Assembly (NCBI RefSeq): GCF_003952165.1
Contig: NZ_RXFT01000001.1
Location: 496,001-560,000 of the forward strand
Direction: 5' to 3'
DNA: 64,000 nt
Origin: Variovorax guangxiensis
GTDB taxonomy: Bacteria; Pseudomonadota; Gammaproteobacteria; Burkholderiales; Burkholderiaceae_C
How positions within the stretch are numbered: position 1 is the stretch's first letter; every line of letters begins with the position of its first letter. The notes under the pieces are model-generated. The model saw only the letters and a list, made by a program, of their open reading frames with translations. It did no database searches and was not told the origin of the DNA. The translations under genes and the position numbers were made by a program. This document shows positions 9,361 to 17,422 of this stretch, piece by piece.

Positions 9361-9405
9361 GTGAAGCGAGAAGTGCTTCACCAACCGGGGAACTCGAACC
9401 GGTTG
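9361..9405 (-). promoter_or_regulatory. Two hairpins in the rho leader
   Basis: On the minus strand the rho leader holds two adjacent perfect 7-bp hairpins: CAACCGG/CCGGTTG (9382-9405) and GTGAAGC/GCTTCAC (9361-9381). They lie 51-95 bases before the rho ATG. The E. coli rho gene is autoregulated by Rho-dependent attenuation in its leader; that these hairpins take part in such control is inference. Confidence 0.45.
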
Positions 9406-9449
9406 CCTCTATGCAGAAGGACCGGTGAACTGAAGGAGATTATGACAGG

Positions 9450-9485
9450 AAAAACGAGCCGGCCAACGCATTGCGCGCTGGCCGG
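9450..9485 (-). terminator. Rho-independent terminator of trxA
   Basis: On the minus strand CCGGCCAGCGC pairs with GCGTTGGCCGG (11 bp including one G-U) across a 5-base loop, followed shortly by TTTTT. It lies 12 bases past the trxA stop, so rho probably needs read-through or its own promoter. Confidence 0.8.
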
Positions 9486-9497
9486 TTGAAATGTCGC

Positions 9498-9830
9498 TCA
9501 GGCGAGTTGCTGGTCGATGAAGGCCGTGAGTTGAGCCTTGCTCATCGCGCCGACCTTGGTGGCGGCCAACTGGCCGTCCTTGAACAGCATCAGGGTGGGG
9601 ATGCCGCGGATGCCGAACTTGGCGGGGATGTCGCGGTTCTCGTCCACGTTCAGCTTGGCGATCTGCAGCTTGCCTTCATATGCAGCCGACACTTCGTCCA
9701 GGATGGGGGCGATCATCTTGCAGGGGCCGCACCATTCGGCCCAGTAGTCGACCAGAACGGGCTGGCTGGACTTGAGCACGTCGGCCTCGAAGGAGGAATC
9801 GGAGATGTGTTTGATGAGTTCGCTGGCCAT
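9498..9830 (-). CDS. trxA: Thioredoxin 1
   Basis: A 110-residue cytoplasmic thioredoxin that reduces protein disulfides using NADPH through thioredoxin reductase. The active site WCGPCK is intact, followed by the cis-proline stretch RGIPTLMLF. The frame stays open to 9896, but ATG 9830 follows AAGGA at 7 bases and matches the family start. It has a strong terminator before rho. Confidence 0.97.
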   Translation of the reverse strand: MASELIKHISDSSFEADVLKSSQPVLVDYWAEWCGPCKMIAPILDEVSAAYEGKLQIAKLNVDENRDIPAKFGIRGIPTLMLFKDGQLAATKVGAMSKAQLTAFIDQQLA

Positions 9831-9971
9831 GTGTGAATCCTTGTGCGCAGAGAGTTTCGGTGCAGCTAAAGTGCTGGTCATTGTGACAGAAACCAAGGGG
9901 TGGCGTTCCGCGCGGAGACGCTATGGCGGCGATAGCCAAAGCCCTTGCGCGATGCGCTCTCCAACCCCTCG

Positions 9972-12578
9972 ATGGAACCAATGAACGAAGGCCACCCCGT
10001 GCAGGCCCTGTGGTGCGATCCAGCCGACGGCATCGTCGCGCGGATCGTCCGCGCGCTCGCTGAACGCCAGTTGCACGCCGCCCGCACCGTGGTGCTGGTG
10101 CCCTATGCGCAGCTGATGGGCGTGGCGCGCGCCATGTGGGCGCGCTGCGGCAGCCCCGGCTTCGTGCCGCGCTTCGAAACCACCCACAACTGGGCCCGAA
10201 GCGCTGGCGGCTTCGTGCCCACGGGCTACGACATCGCCCACGACATGGCGCGCGATCTGGTCACTGCCCAGGCGCTGCTGTCGCAGGCGGGCTTCCATGC
10301 CGAGCGCTTCGCCCTGGCCGGCCGCGTCGTCGAGCTCGCCTATCAACTCGGTCCTCTTGCGGCTGCAGTGACGCCCGAAGAGCGGGGAGGCGAGTGGGCG
10401 CAGCGTGCCGCGAGCGTGGCCGATGCAGGCAGCGAGTCGGAGTGGTTCCGCATCGAAAGCGCGCTGATCCGCATCGCCGTCGCGTGGACCTCCACTTCTG
10501 GCTACGCCACCGACGTACTGCAGCGCGAATCCACGCGCGCCCAGGTCGATGCGCTGATCGTTCTGGAAGGCTTCCAGTCCGATCCGCTCACGCAGTCGCT
10601 GTGCAAGCTCTGGGGCGACCGCGCCCTTCATCTTTCGCTCGTGCCTTCGGGCGAAGCCACCCGGATCTGCGCCTCCCACGTCGCTCTCGACCCCGAGGAT
10701 GAGGCCGAGCTTGCCGCCGCCTGCGTGCTGCGCCATCTCGCCGAAGGCCGCGCTCCCGTCGCGCTGGTGGCGACCGACCGCGCGCTCACCCGCCGCATCA
10801 GCGCCCAGCTGAGCGCGCAGGGCGTCATCACGCACGACGAAACCGGCTGGAAGCTCTCGACCACCCGCGCCGCCGCCACGCTGATGAGCGCGTTGCGCGC
10901 CTGCGCCCACGACGCCACCAGCGACCAGGTGCTCGAATGGCTCAAGAGCAGTGTCGATGGAGATTCGCCGATCGTCCATTCGCTCGAGGCCCGCCTGCGC
11001 AAGGAGGCCATGCGCGACTGGTCGACCTGGTGCGCCTTGATGGCCCGCAGCGAGAAGTCGAAAGACACCGCGCTGCTCGTCTTCACCGAGGCCATCGAGG
11101 CCCGCCGTGCGCCCATGGCCCGCGCGCGCCCGCTGGCCGAATGGCTGCGCGCGCTGCGCGAGCTGCTGGAAGCCAGCGGCCAATGGAGCCTGCTCGAGGA
11201 AGACCTGGCCGGCGGCAAGGTGATCGGCGCGCTGTGGCTCGACGCGGGCGCCCATGGCGACGACGAGGACGAATTCCCCGGCGGCCGCCACACCCTGGCC
11301 GAGTTCACCGCCTGGGTCCGCGACGTTCTGGAGGACGCGAGCTTCGTACCACCCGCAGGCGACCAGGCCCCGCGAGTCGTCGTGCTGCCGCTCTACCAGC
11401 TGCTGGGCCGCTCTTTCGGCGCCGTGGTCGTGCCGGGCTGCGACGACCGCCGCCTGCCCGCATCGCCCGAGCCTCCCGGCAACTGGAGCGCCGCCCAGCG
11501 CCTCGAACTGGGCCTGCCTTCGCGCGAAGCGCTCGAAGCCGCCCAGCGCGCGGCCTGGGCCGCGGCCCTGCACAACCCCTCGTGCGAGCTGATCTGGCGC
11601 CATTCCGACGCCAGCGGCGAGCCCGTGCGGCCCAGCCCGCTGGTGCAGGCCCTGCAGCTCGACCACGCGCTGCAGCCCTCGGCCGACCCGCGTACGCCAC
11701 GCGAGGTGGCCCTCAGGCCGACCGGATACCCGACGCCCTCCGGCGCGCTCCTGCCGCTGCAGAACATCTCCACCAGCGTGTACGAGGACCTGCGCCGCTG
11801 TCCCTATCGCTTCTTCGCATTGCGCCAGCTGGGCCTGCGCAGCGCCGACGAGCTCGATGCAGAAGTTGACAAACGCGACTTCGGCAACTGGCTGCATGCC
11901 GTGCTCGGCCACTTTCACGAGGCGCTGGCCGAGGCGCCGACGCAGGATTCGCGGGAGCGCATCGACCTCATCGAAGAGGCGGCCCGCCGCTCGACGCAGG
12001 AACTCGGGCTCTCGGATTCGGAGTTCCTGCCTTTCGCCGCCGCATGGCCCGCCGTGCGCGACGGCTACCTGGCCTGGCTCACGGGGCATGAGGCGGCCGG
12101 CGCCGTCTTCGCCGAATCCGAGCCCTGGAAGGAGCAGGCGCTGGGCGACCTGCGCCTGATCGGCCGGCTCGACCGCATCGACCGCATGCCCGACGGCCAG
12201 GCCTTCGTGATCGACTACAAGACCGAGTCCGCCACCGTCAGCAAGGAGCGCGTGAAGGACCCCACCGAAGATACCCAGCTGGCCTTCTACGCCGCGCTGG
12301 TGGCCGACGACACGCTGCGCGCGGCCTACGTGAACGTGGGCGAGAAGGCCGCCGGCACGCAGACCGTCGAGCAGCCTGCCGTGGTCGAGGCGCGCGATGC
12401 GCTGGTGGCCGGCATCATCGAGGACTTCAGGCGCATCGGGCAGGGCGCGGCACTGCCGCCGCTGGGCGAGGGCGCCGTCTGCGACTACTGCGCCGCGCGC
12501 GGCCTGTGCCGCAAGGACTTCTGGGACGAGGCCGCACCGCCGCCGGGCGTCGAAGCCACCGGAGGCGACACGCAATGA
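9972..12578 (+). CDS. addB: AddB-like PD-(D/E)XK nuclease subunit
   Basis: This roughly 868-residue protein is the AddB-type partner of the AddAB helicase-nuclease, which resects double-strand breaks for recombination. No Walker A is visible near the N terminus (RTVVLVPYAQLMG), so the helicase half looks inactive. The C-terminal nuclease has GRLDRIDRMPDG and VIDYKTES. Four cysteines in the AddB iron-sulfur pattern bracket it: one in RRCPYRFF and three in CDYCAARGLC. ATG 9981 is an alternative start. The last 4 bases overlap addA (ATGA), which also has a GGAGG upstream. Confidence 0.85.
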   Translation: MEPMNEGHPVQALWCDPADGIVARIVRALAERQLHAARTVVLVPYAQLMGVARAMWARCGSPGFVPRFETTHNWARSAGGFVPTGYDIAHDMARDLVTAQALLSQAGFHAERFALAGRVVELAYQLGPLAAAVTPEERGGEWAQRAASVADAGSESEWFRIESALIRIAVAWTSTSGYATDVLQRESTRAQVDALIVLEGFQSDPLTQSLCKLWGDRALHLSLVPSGEATRICASHVALDPEDEAELAAACVLRHLAEGRAPVALVATDRALTRRISAQLSAQGVITHDETGWKLSTTRAAATLMSALRACAHDATSDQVLEWLKSSVDGDSPIVHSLEARLRKEAMRDWSTWCALMARSEKSKDTALLVFTEAIEARRAPMARARPLAEWLRALRELLEASGQWSLLEEDLAGGKVIGALWLDAGAHGDDEDEFPGGRHTLAEFTAWVRDVLEDASFVPPAGDQAPRVVVLPLYQLLGRSFGAVVVPGCDDRRLPASPEPPGNWSAAQRLELGLPSREALEAAQRAAWAAALHNPSCELIWRHSDASGEPVRPSPLVQALQLDHALQPSADPRTPREVALRPTGYPTPSGALLPLQNISTSVYEDLRRCPYRFFALRQLGLRSADELDAEVDKRDFGNWLHAVLGHFHEALAEAPTQDSRERIDLIEEAARRSTQELGLSDSEFLPFAAAWPAVRDGYLAWLTGHEAAGAVFAESEPWKEQALGDLRLIGRLDRIDRMPDGQAFVIDYKTESATVSKERVKDPTEDTQLAFYAALVADDTLRAAYVNVGEKAAGTQTVEQPAVVEARDALVAGIIEDFRRIGQGAALPPLGEGAVCDYCAARGLCRKDFWDEAAPPPGVEATGGDTQ

Positions 12579-15500
12579 ACGGCGCAGCCTACGAACACAA
12601 CGGCCGGCACGTCGCGCGCGAGGCCTTCTACACGGTCGCCTGCGATCCGCGCCGATCGGTGGCGGTGGAGGCATGCGCCGGCGCGGGCAAGACCTGGATG
12701 CTGGTTTCGCGCATCCTGCGCGCGCTGCTCGAGGAGGGCGATGCCGCCTGCGAGCCGCACGAGATTCTGGCCATCACCTTCACGAAGAAGGCGGCCGGCG
12801 AGATGCGCGAGCGCCTCGACCAGTGGCTGGAGGACTTCGCCGAACGCCCGCAGGAAGAGCTGGTCGCCCAGCTGGTGATGCGCGGCATGGCGCCGGCGGC
12901 GGCATCGGCTGCGGTGCCGCGCCTCAAGGGCCTCTACCGGCGCCTGCTCGAAGGCGGCCGGCCGGTGCAGTTCCGCACCTTCCACGCCTGGTTCGCGGGC
13001 CTTCTGCGCAATGCGCCGCTCGCGGTGCTGCGCGAGCTGGGCCTGCCGTCGAACTACGAGCTGCTCGAAGACGACGCCGAGGCACGCAGCCGAACGTGGC
13101 GTCCCTTCTTCGAGGCCGTGACCGCCGACAGGCAGGCGCTGGCCGACTATTACGCCGTCGTCGCCACGCACGGCCGCTCGCAGACGGCCAAGGCGCTGGG
13201 CGAGGCATTGTCGAAGCGCGTCGAGTTCTCGCTGGCCGATGCGGAGAACGCCGTACAGCACTTCAGCGCGATGTACCCGGCGCTCGAAGGATTGGACGAG
13301 CCGACCGAGGCCCTGCGCGGCGAACAGGTCCGCCGCCGCTGGCTCGACCGCGCCGCGGCGCTGGGCCGCGAGAGCAACAAGACGCCGCAGAAGGCCGCCG
13401 AAGCCATCATCGACGTGTTCGGCACTGGCGAGCCGGCCGGCGATGCGCTGGTGGCCGCCCTTGCCCATCTGCGCAAGAACTTCTTCGTGGCGACGGAAGA
13501 CCGTCTCAACAAGAACCTGCAGAAATTCCCCGCCGCGCAGGAGGCCGAGGCCGAGCTGCAGGTGCTGTGCGCCGCGCAGGCCCAGCACGCCGCCTGGCTC
13601 TACCAGCAGCGCATGACGCGCCTCACGCGCCTGCTGATAGCCGCCTTCGCCGACGTGAAGCGAGCCCACGGCTGGGTCGACATGAACGACGTCGAGCAGG
13701 CTGCCCAGCTGCTGCTCGGCCAGTCGGCCCTCTCGGGCTGGGTGCAGGAGCGGCTCGACGCGCGCATCGCGCACCTGCTGATCGACGAATTCCAGGACAC
13801 CAACCCGCTGCAGTGGCAGGCGCTCTACGGCTGGCTCAGCGCCTACACCGGCGCGCAGGGCCGCGCGCCGCGGGTGTTCATCGTGGGCGATCCGAAGCAG
13901 AGCATCTACCGCTTCCGCCGCGCCGAGCCGCAGGTGTTCATCGCCGCGAAGAAGTTCGTGCGCGAGGGGCTCGACGGCGAGCTGCTGAACTGCGACCACA
14001 CGCACCGCAACGCGCAGTCGGTGGTCGGGCTGGTCAACGCGGCAATGCTGGCGGCGCAGGAGGCCGGCGAGTTCGACGGTTATCGCGCCCACACCACCGA
14101 GCGCCGCGACGACGGCGAGCTGCTGTGCCTTCCGGCCATCGACCGCGACGCGGTCGGCGGCGACGCATCCGAAGCCGCTCCCGCCGACGACGGCATGCTG
14201 CATTGGCGCGACAGCCTCATCACCCCGCGCGTGCTGCCCGAGGAGCAGCTGCTGCAGAAGGAATGCGAGCAGGCCGCACGCTGGGTGGCGCAGCGCATCG
14301 CCGATGGCACGCAGCCCAGCCGCATCATGGTGCTGGCGCGCAGGCGCAGCCGGCTCTCGGCCATGCAGGAGGCGCTGCGCCAGCGCCACATTCCCGTGCA
14401 GCAGCCCGAGAAGAACGATCTGTACGACGCACCCGAGGTGCAGGACGTGGTCGCGCTGATCGACGCGCTGGTATCGCCCGCGCACGATCTGTCTCTGGCC
14501 AGGGCGCTCAAGTCGCCGGTGTTCGGCATCGGCGACGAGGCCCTGGTGCAGCTCGCGCTGCGCCAGCGCGAGCGCGGCCCCGTGAGCTGGTTCTCGCTGA
14601 TCCAGAAGGACGAGAGCCTGCCGCCGGTGCTCGTCGAGGCGGGCCTCCAGCTCAAGCGGTGGCAGCGCTGGCTGATGACGCTGCCTCCCCACGACGCACT
14701 CGACGCGATCTTCCACGATGGCGACCTGCTCGCGAAGTTCGGCGCCGCCGTGCCGGCCGCGATGCGGCAGGGCGCGCTGGCCAACCTGCGCGGCGTGCTG
14801 TCGGCCTCGCTGGACATCGATGGCGCACGTTTCGCAACGCCCTATGCGCTGGTGCGTGCGTTGCGCGCAGGCGGCGTGCGGGCGCCGACCGTGACCGCGC
14901 CCGAGGCCGTGCAGCTGCTGACCGTGCACGGCGCCAAGGGCCTGGAGGCCGACACCGTGCTCATGCTCGACTGCGACGCTCCGCCGCCGCGCGCCCAGAC
15001 CATGGGCGTGCTGGTCGAGTGGAAGGGCAGCGACAGCGCACCGACGCGCTTCATCTTTCTCGCGAGCGAGAAGACGCCGCCGGCGTGCGCCGTCACGCTG
15101 CTCGAGGAAGAGCAGCGCGCGCGCCATCGCGAGGAGCTCAACGGCCTCTACGTCGCCGTCACGCGGGCGCGCGAGCGGCTGGTGCTCTCGTCGGTGAAGC
15201 CGGCACGCGCCAACGAAGGCAGCTGGTGGTCGCGCCTGCAGCCGCTGTGCGAGCCCACCGAGGCCGACGAGCCGCTGGTCGCGCTGCCGACCGAAACCGG
15301 GTCGGGCAGCTTTGCAATGAAGCGCATGCCGCAGGCGCCGGAGCCTGCCGAGCAGCCGTCCGCGAAAAAGGCTGTCACCACCACGGTCGACGCGCGCGCC
15401 GCCGCCTTCGGGCAGGCCATGCACCGGCTGCTCGAATGGGCCGTGCCGGGCGAGCCACTGGCGGCCGCCCATGTACGAGCCGCCGCCCGCGAATTCCTGC

Positions 15501-15838
15501 TCGATGCGCAGCAGGCGCGCGGCGCCGCGGCGCTCGCCCACCGCATCCGCGCGGGCGAGGGTGCCTGGGTGTGGGACGATCGCAAGGTCGACTGGCATGG
15601 CAATGAGGTCACGCTGGTGCACGAAGGCGAGACCCTGCGCATCGACCGGCTGGTGCGCGAGCGCGGCAGCGGTGTCTGGTGGGTGCTCGACTACAAATCC
15701 GCGGCACGCCCCGAACGGGACGCCGCGCTGATCGCACAGATGCAGCGCTATCGCGCGGCAGTGCAACATGCCTATCCCGGTGCCACCGTGCGTGTCGCGT
15801 TCCTCACCGGGCAGGGCGAACTGGTGAATCTCGAATGA
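12575..15838 (+). CDS. addA: AddA-like UvrD/Rep helicase-nuclease
   Basis: This 1087-residue protein is the motor subunit of AddAB. Superfamily 1 motifs appear in order: Walker A (ACAGAGKTW), Ia (ITFTKKAAGEMRER), II (LLIDEFQDTNP), III (GDPKQSIYRFRRAEP), V (LTVHGAKGLEADTV) and VI (VAVTRARERL). A C-terminal RecB-type nuclease carries LDYKSAARPE. The start is set by the ATGA overlap with addB and the GGAGG before it. The 3' end overlaps the next gene in the same way, so all three genes should be translated together. Confidence 0.92.
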   Translation: MNGAAYEHNGRHVAREAFYTVACDPRRSVAVEACAGAGKTWMLVSRILRALLEEGDAACEPHEILAITFTKKAAGEMRERLDQWLEDFAERPQEELVAQLVMRGMAPAAASAAVPRLKGLYRRLLEGGRPVQFRTFHAWFAGLLRNAPLAVLRELGLPSNYELLEDDAEARSRTWRPFFEAVTADRQALADYYAVVATHGRSQTAKALGEALSKRVEFSLADAENAVQHFSAMYPALEGLDEPTEALRGEQVRRRWLDRAAALGRESNKTPQKAAEAIIDVFGTGEPAGDALVAALAHLRKNFFVATEDRLNKNLQKFPAAQEAEAELQVLCAAQAQHAAWLYQQRMTRLTRLLIAAFADVKRAHGWVDMNDVEQAAQLLLGQSALSGWVQERLDARIAHLLIDEFQDTNPLQWQALYGWLSAYTGAQGRAPRVFIVGDPKQSIYRFRRAEPQVFIAAKKFVREGLDGELLNCDHTHRNAQSVVGLVNAAMLAAQEAGEFDGYRAHTTERRDDGELLCLPAIDRDAVGGDASEAAPADDGMLHWRDSLITPRVLPEEQLLQKECEQAARWVAQRIADGTQPSRIMVLARRRSRLSAMQEALRQRHIPVQQPEKNDLYDAPEVQDVVALIDALVSPAHDLSLARALKSPVFGIGDEALVQLALRQRERGPVSWFSLIQKDESLPPVLVEAGLQLKRWQRWLMTLPPHDALDAIFHDGDLLAKFGAAVPAAMRQGALANLRGVLSASLDIDGARFATPYALVRALRAGGVRAPTVTAPEAVQLLTVHGAKGLEADTVLMLDCDAPPPRAQTMGVLVEWKGSDSAPTRFIFLASEKTPPACAVTLLEEEQRARHREELNGLYVAVTRARERLVLSSVKPARANEGSWWSRLQPLCEPTEADEPLVALPTETGSGSFAMKRMPQAPEPAEQPSAKKAVTTTVDARAAAFGQAMHRLLEWAVPGEPLAAAHVRAAAREFLLDAQQARGAAALAHRIRAGEGAWVWDDRKVDWHGNEVTLVHEGETLRIDRLVRERGSGVWWVLDYKSAARPERDAALIAQMQRYRAAVQHAYPGATVRVAFLTGQGELVNLE

Positions 15839-17073
15839 CTGTTTCCCCGACCGTCGCCGTCATCGGCGGCGGACCCGCCGGCCTGATGGCGGCTGAAATA
15901 CTGAGCGCGTCCGGCGCGCAAGTGCACGTCTACGACGCGATGCCCTCGGTGGGCCGCAAGTTTTTGCTGGCCGGCCGTGGTGGACTGAACCTCACGCACT
16001 CCGAGCCTTTCGACGCGTTCGTGAGCCGATTCGGCGAGCGCCGTGCGCAACTGGAGCCGATGCTCGCGCAGTTCGGGCCGCAGCAGGTGCGTGAATGGGC
16101 GAGCGGCCTGGGCATCGAGACTTTCGTAGGCACTTCGGGGCGCGTGTTTCCGACCGACATGAAGGCCGCGCCGCTGCTGCGTGCGTGGCTGCATCGGCTG
16201 CGCGCGGCTGGCGTGCAGTTCCACATGCGGCATCGGTGGGTGGGAGAGGGGGCTTTCGATCCGGCGTCGCTGCGATTCACCACACCGGCCGGCGAAGTCA
16301 TTGCCAGCGCCGATGCCGTCGTGCTGGCGCTGGGTGGAGCGAGCTGGGCGCGGCTCGGGTCTGACGGTGCATGGGTGCCATGGTTGCAGGCGAAGGGCGT
16401 GGACGTGGCTCCGCTCGAGCCGGCCAACTGCGGCTTCGATGGCTCGGGCTGGAGCGAGCATTTCTCCAGCCGCTTCGCAGGCCAGCCATTCAAGTCGGTC
16501 GCGATCTCGTTCACCGACAGCCACGGCCGGCAGTTCGCGCGCAAGGGCGAATTCGTCGCGACTGCCACCGGCATCGAGGGCAGCCTGATCTATGCGGCCT
16601 CGGCCCTGCTGCGCGACGAGATCGCCGAAAAAGGGAGCGCCACGCTGCTGCTCGACCTGTTGCCCGATCGCAGTGCCGAGCAGGTGCTGGCTGCCGTCAA
16701 GCATCCGCGCGGTGCGCGTTCGCTCAGCAGCCACCTCAAGAGCAGGCTCGGTCTGGAGGGCATCAAGGCCGGCGTGCTGCACGAGGCGCTGAGCCGCGAG
16801 GCGATGCACGACCCGCAGCAGCTTGCGGCGACCATCAAGGCAGTGCCGCTGAAGCTCGTGGCGGCGCGGCCGATCGACGAGGCCATCAGCACGGCAGGTG
16901 GCGTGCGCTTCGACGCGCTGGATGCCCAGCTCATGTCGAAGGCGCTGCCGGGCGTGTTCGCGGCTGGGGAAATGCTCGATTGGGAAGCGCCTACCGGTGG
17001 CTATCTGCTGACGGCATCGATGGCCAGCGGCGCGATGGCGGCGCGCGGCGCGATCCAGCGGCTCGGCCTTTGA
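15835..17073 (+). CDS. HI0933/BaiN-type FAD-dependent flavoprotein
   Basis: A 412-residue NAD(P)/FAD-dependent oxidoreductase of the HI0933 (YhiN) family. The FAD-binding GGGPAGLMAAE motif is at the N terminus, with GRKFLLAGRGGLNLTHSEP typical of the family and FAAGEMLDWEAPTGGYLL near the C terminus. The physiological reaction of the family is not established. It starts in an ATGA overlap with addA, so it is expressed with the recombination nuclease, though no functional link is known to me. Confidence 0.88.
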   Translation: MTVSPTVAVIGGGPAGLMAAEILSASGAQVHVYDAMPSVGRKFLLAGRGGLNLTHSEPFDAFVSRFGERRAQLEPMLAQFGPQQVREWASGLGIETFVGTSGRVFPTDMKAAPLLRAWLHRLRAAGVQFHMRHRWVGEGAFDPASLRFTTPAGEVIASADAVVLALGGASWARLGSDGAWVPWLQAKGVDVAPLEPANCGFDGSGWSEHFSSRFAGQPFKSVAISFTDSHGRQFARKGEFVATATGIEGSLIYAASALLRDEIAEKGSATLLLDLLPDRSAEQVLAAVKHPRGARSLSSHLKSRLGLEGIKAGVLHEALSREAMHDPQQLAATIKAVPLKLVAARPIDEAISTAGGVRFDALDAQLMSKALPGVFAAGEMLDWEAPTGGYLLTASMASGAMAARGAIQRLGL

Positions 17074-17122
17074 GGGCCTGGCATCGCTGAAACTTTTTCG
17101 CTGGAGATTGTTTGTGCGGGCC

Positions 17123-17150
17123 TCGTTTCATTTCGCATGGAATGAAACGA
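17123..17150. repeat. AT-rich 10-bp inverted repeat
   Basis: TCGTTTCATT and AATGAAACGA form a perfect 10-bp inverted repeat around 8 bases. It lies between the flavoprotein stop and the 3' end of the SRP RNA. No T run follows on either strand, so it may be an operator or a 3'-end structure of the SRP transcript rather than a classic terminator. Confidence 0.5.
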
Positions 17151-17167
17151 AACCGCTGAAGAGGTTG

Positions 17168-17260
17168 ACGAGCCTTACCCCTGGCACTGACTACGCAGTT
17201 AGGGCTGCTTGGTTCCCCACCTGACCCGGTTGGCCACTTCACCATGCAGGGAGGCCCGTC
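17168..17260 (-). ncRNA. ffs: Signal recognition particle RNA (4.5S, small bacterial type)
   Basis: The minus strand carries the conserved domain IV of SRP RNA: GGGTCAGGTGGGGAACCAAG followed by CAGCCC, the Ffh-binding loop region. Flanking sequences pair in a long irregular hairpin (GGGCCTCCC at the 5' side with GGTAAGGCTC at the 3' side). This RNA with Ffh targets membrane proteins to the translocon. A -10 box (TACAAT, 17273-17268) lies just upstream of the predicted 5' end. It is divergent from dnaX; an SRP RNA gene close to dnaX is seen in other bacteria too. Confidence 0.88.
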
Positions 17261-17267
17261 AGGGCGT

Positions 17268-17273
17268 ATTGTA
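17268..17273 (-). promoter_or_regulatory. -10 box of the SRP RNA promoter
   Basis: TACAAT on the minus strand lies about 8 bases before the predicted 5' end of the SRP RNA. The -35 region would fall inside repeat copy B, where no TTGACA-like hexamer is obvious. Confidence 0.5.
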
Positions 17274-17275
17274 AC

Positions 17276-17363
17276 CCCCCAGGCTGCGCGCACTTCGTGT
17301 CGCTTCGCCAACCCCCTGCTGGGGGCGACACAGGAGGCCCGGCAAAGCCGGTTCCTCGGTGTC
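17276..17363 (+). repeat. Dispersed structured repeat, copy B
   Basis: Copy B of the 88-bp element, between the SRP RNA promoter and dnaX. It has CCCCC-TGCT-GGGGG and CCGGC-AAA-GCCGG hairpins and an outer GACAC/GTGTC pairing. It abuts the -10 box of the SRP RNA and would be transcribed in the dnaX leader if dnaX starts upstream of it. Confidence 0.9.
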
Positions 17364-17422
17364 CCACGAAAGCCCTGCCCCAGTATCGGGATGGGGGCTC
17401 CGCGCCTTTTAGAATGCCCGCA

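Noticed and set aside
9382..9405. tRNA-like T-loop sequence in the rho leader
   Set aside because: The GGTTCGAGTTCC string resembles a T-arm, but no acceptor stem, anticodon arm or CCA-proximal pairing can be folded around it. It is better read as a simple hairpin.
9921..12674. 917-codon minus-strand frame opposite addB
   Set aside because: Shadow of the AddB gene; no motifs and Arg/Gly/Ala-biased composition.
12485..15769. Open frame of more than 1000 codons on the minus strand opposite addA
   Set aside because: It mirrors a real gene. High GC at third positions leaves opposite frames open. The translation is low-complexity, rich in Arg, Gln, His and Val, with no recognisable domain.
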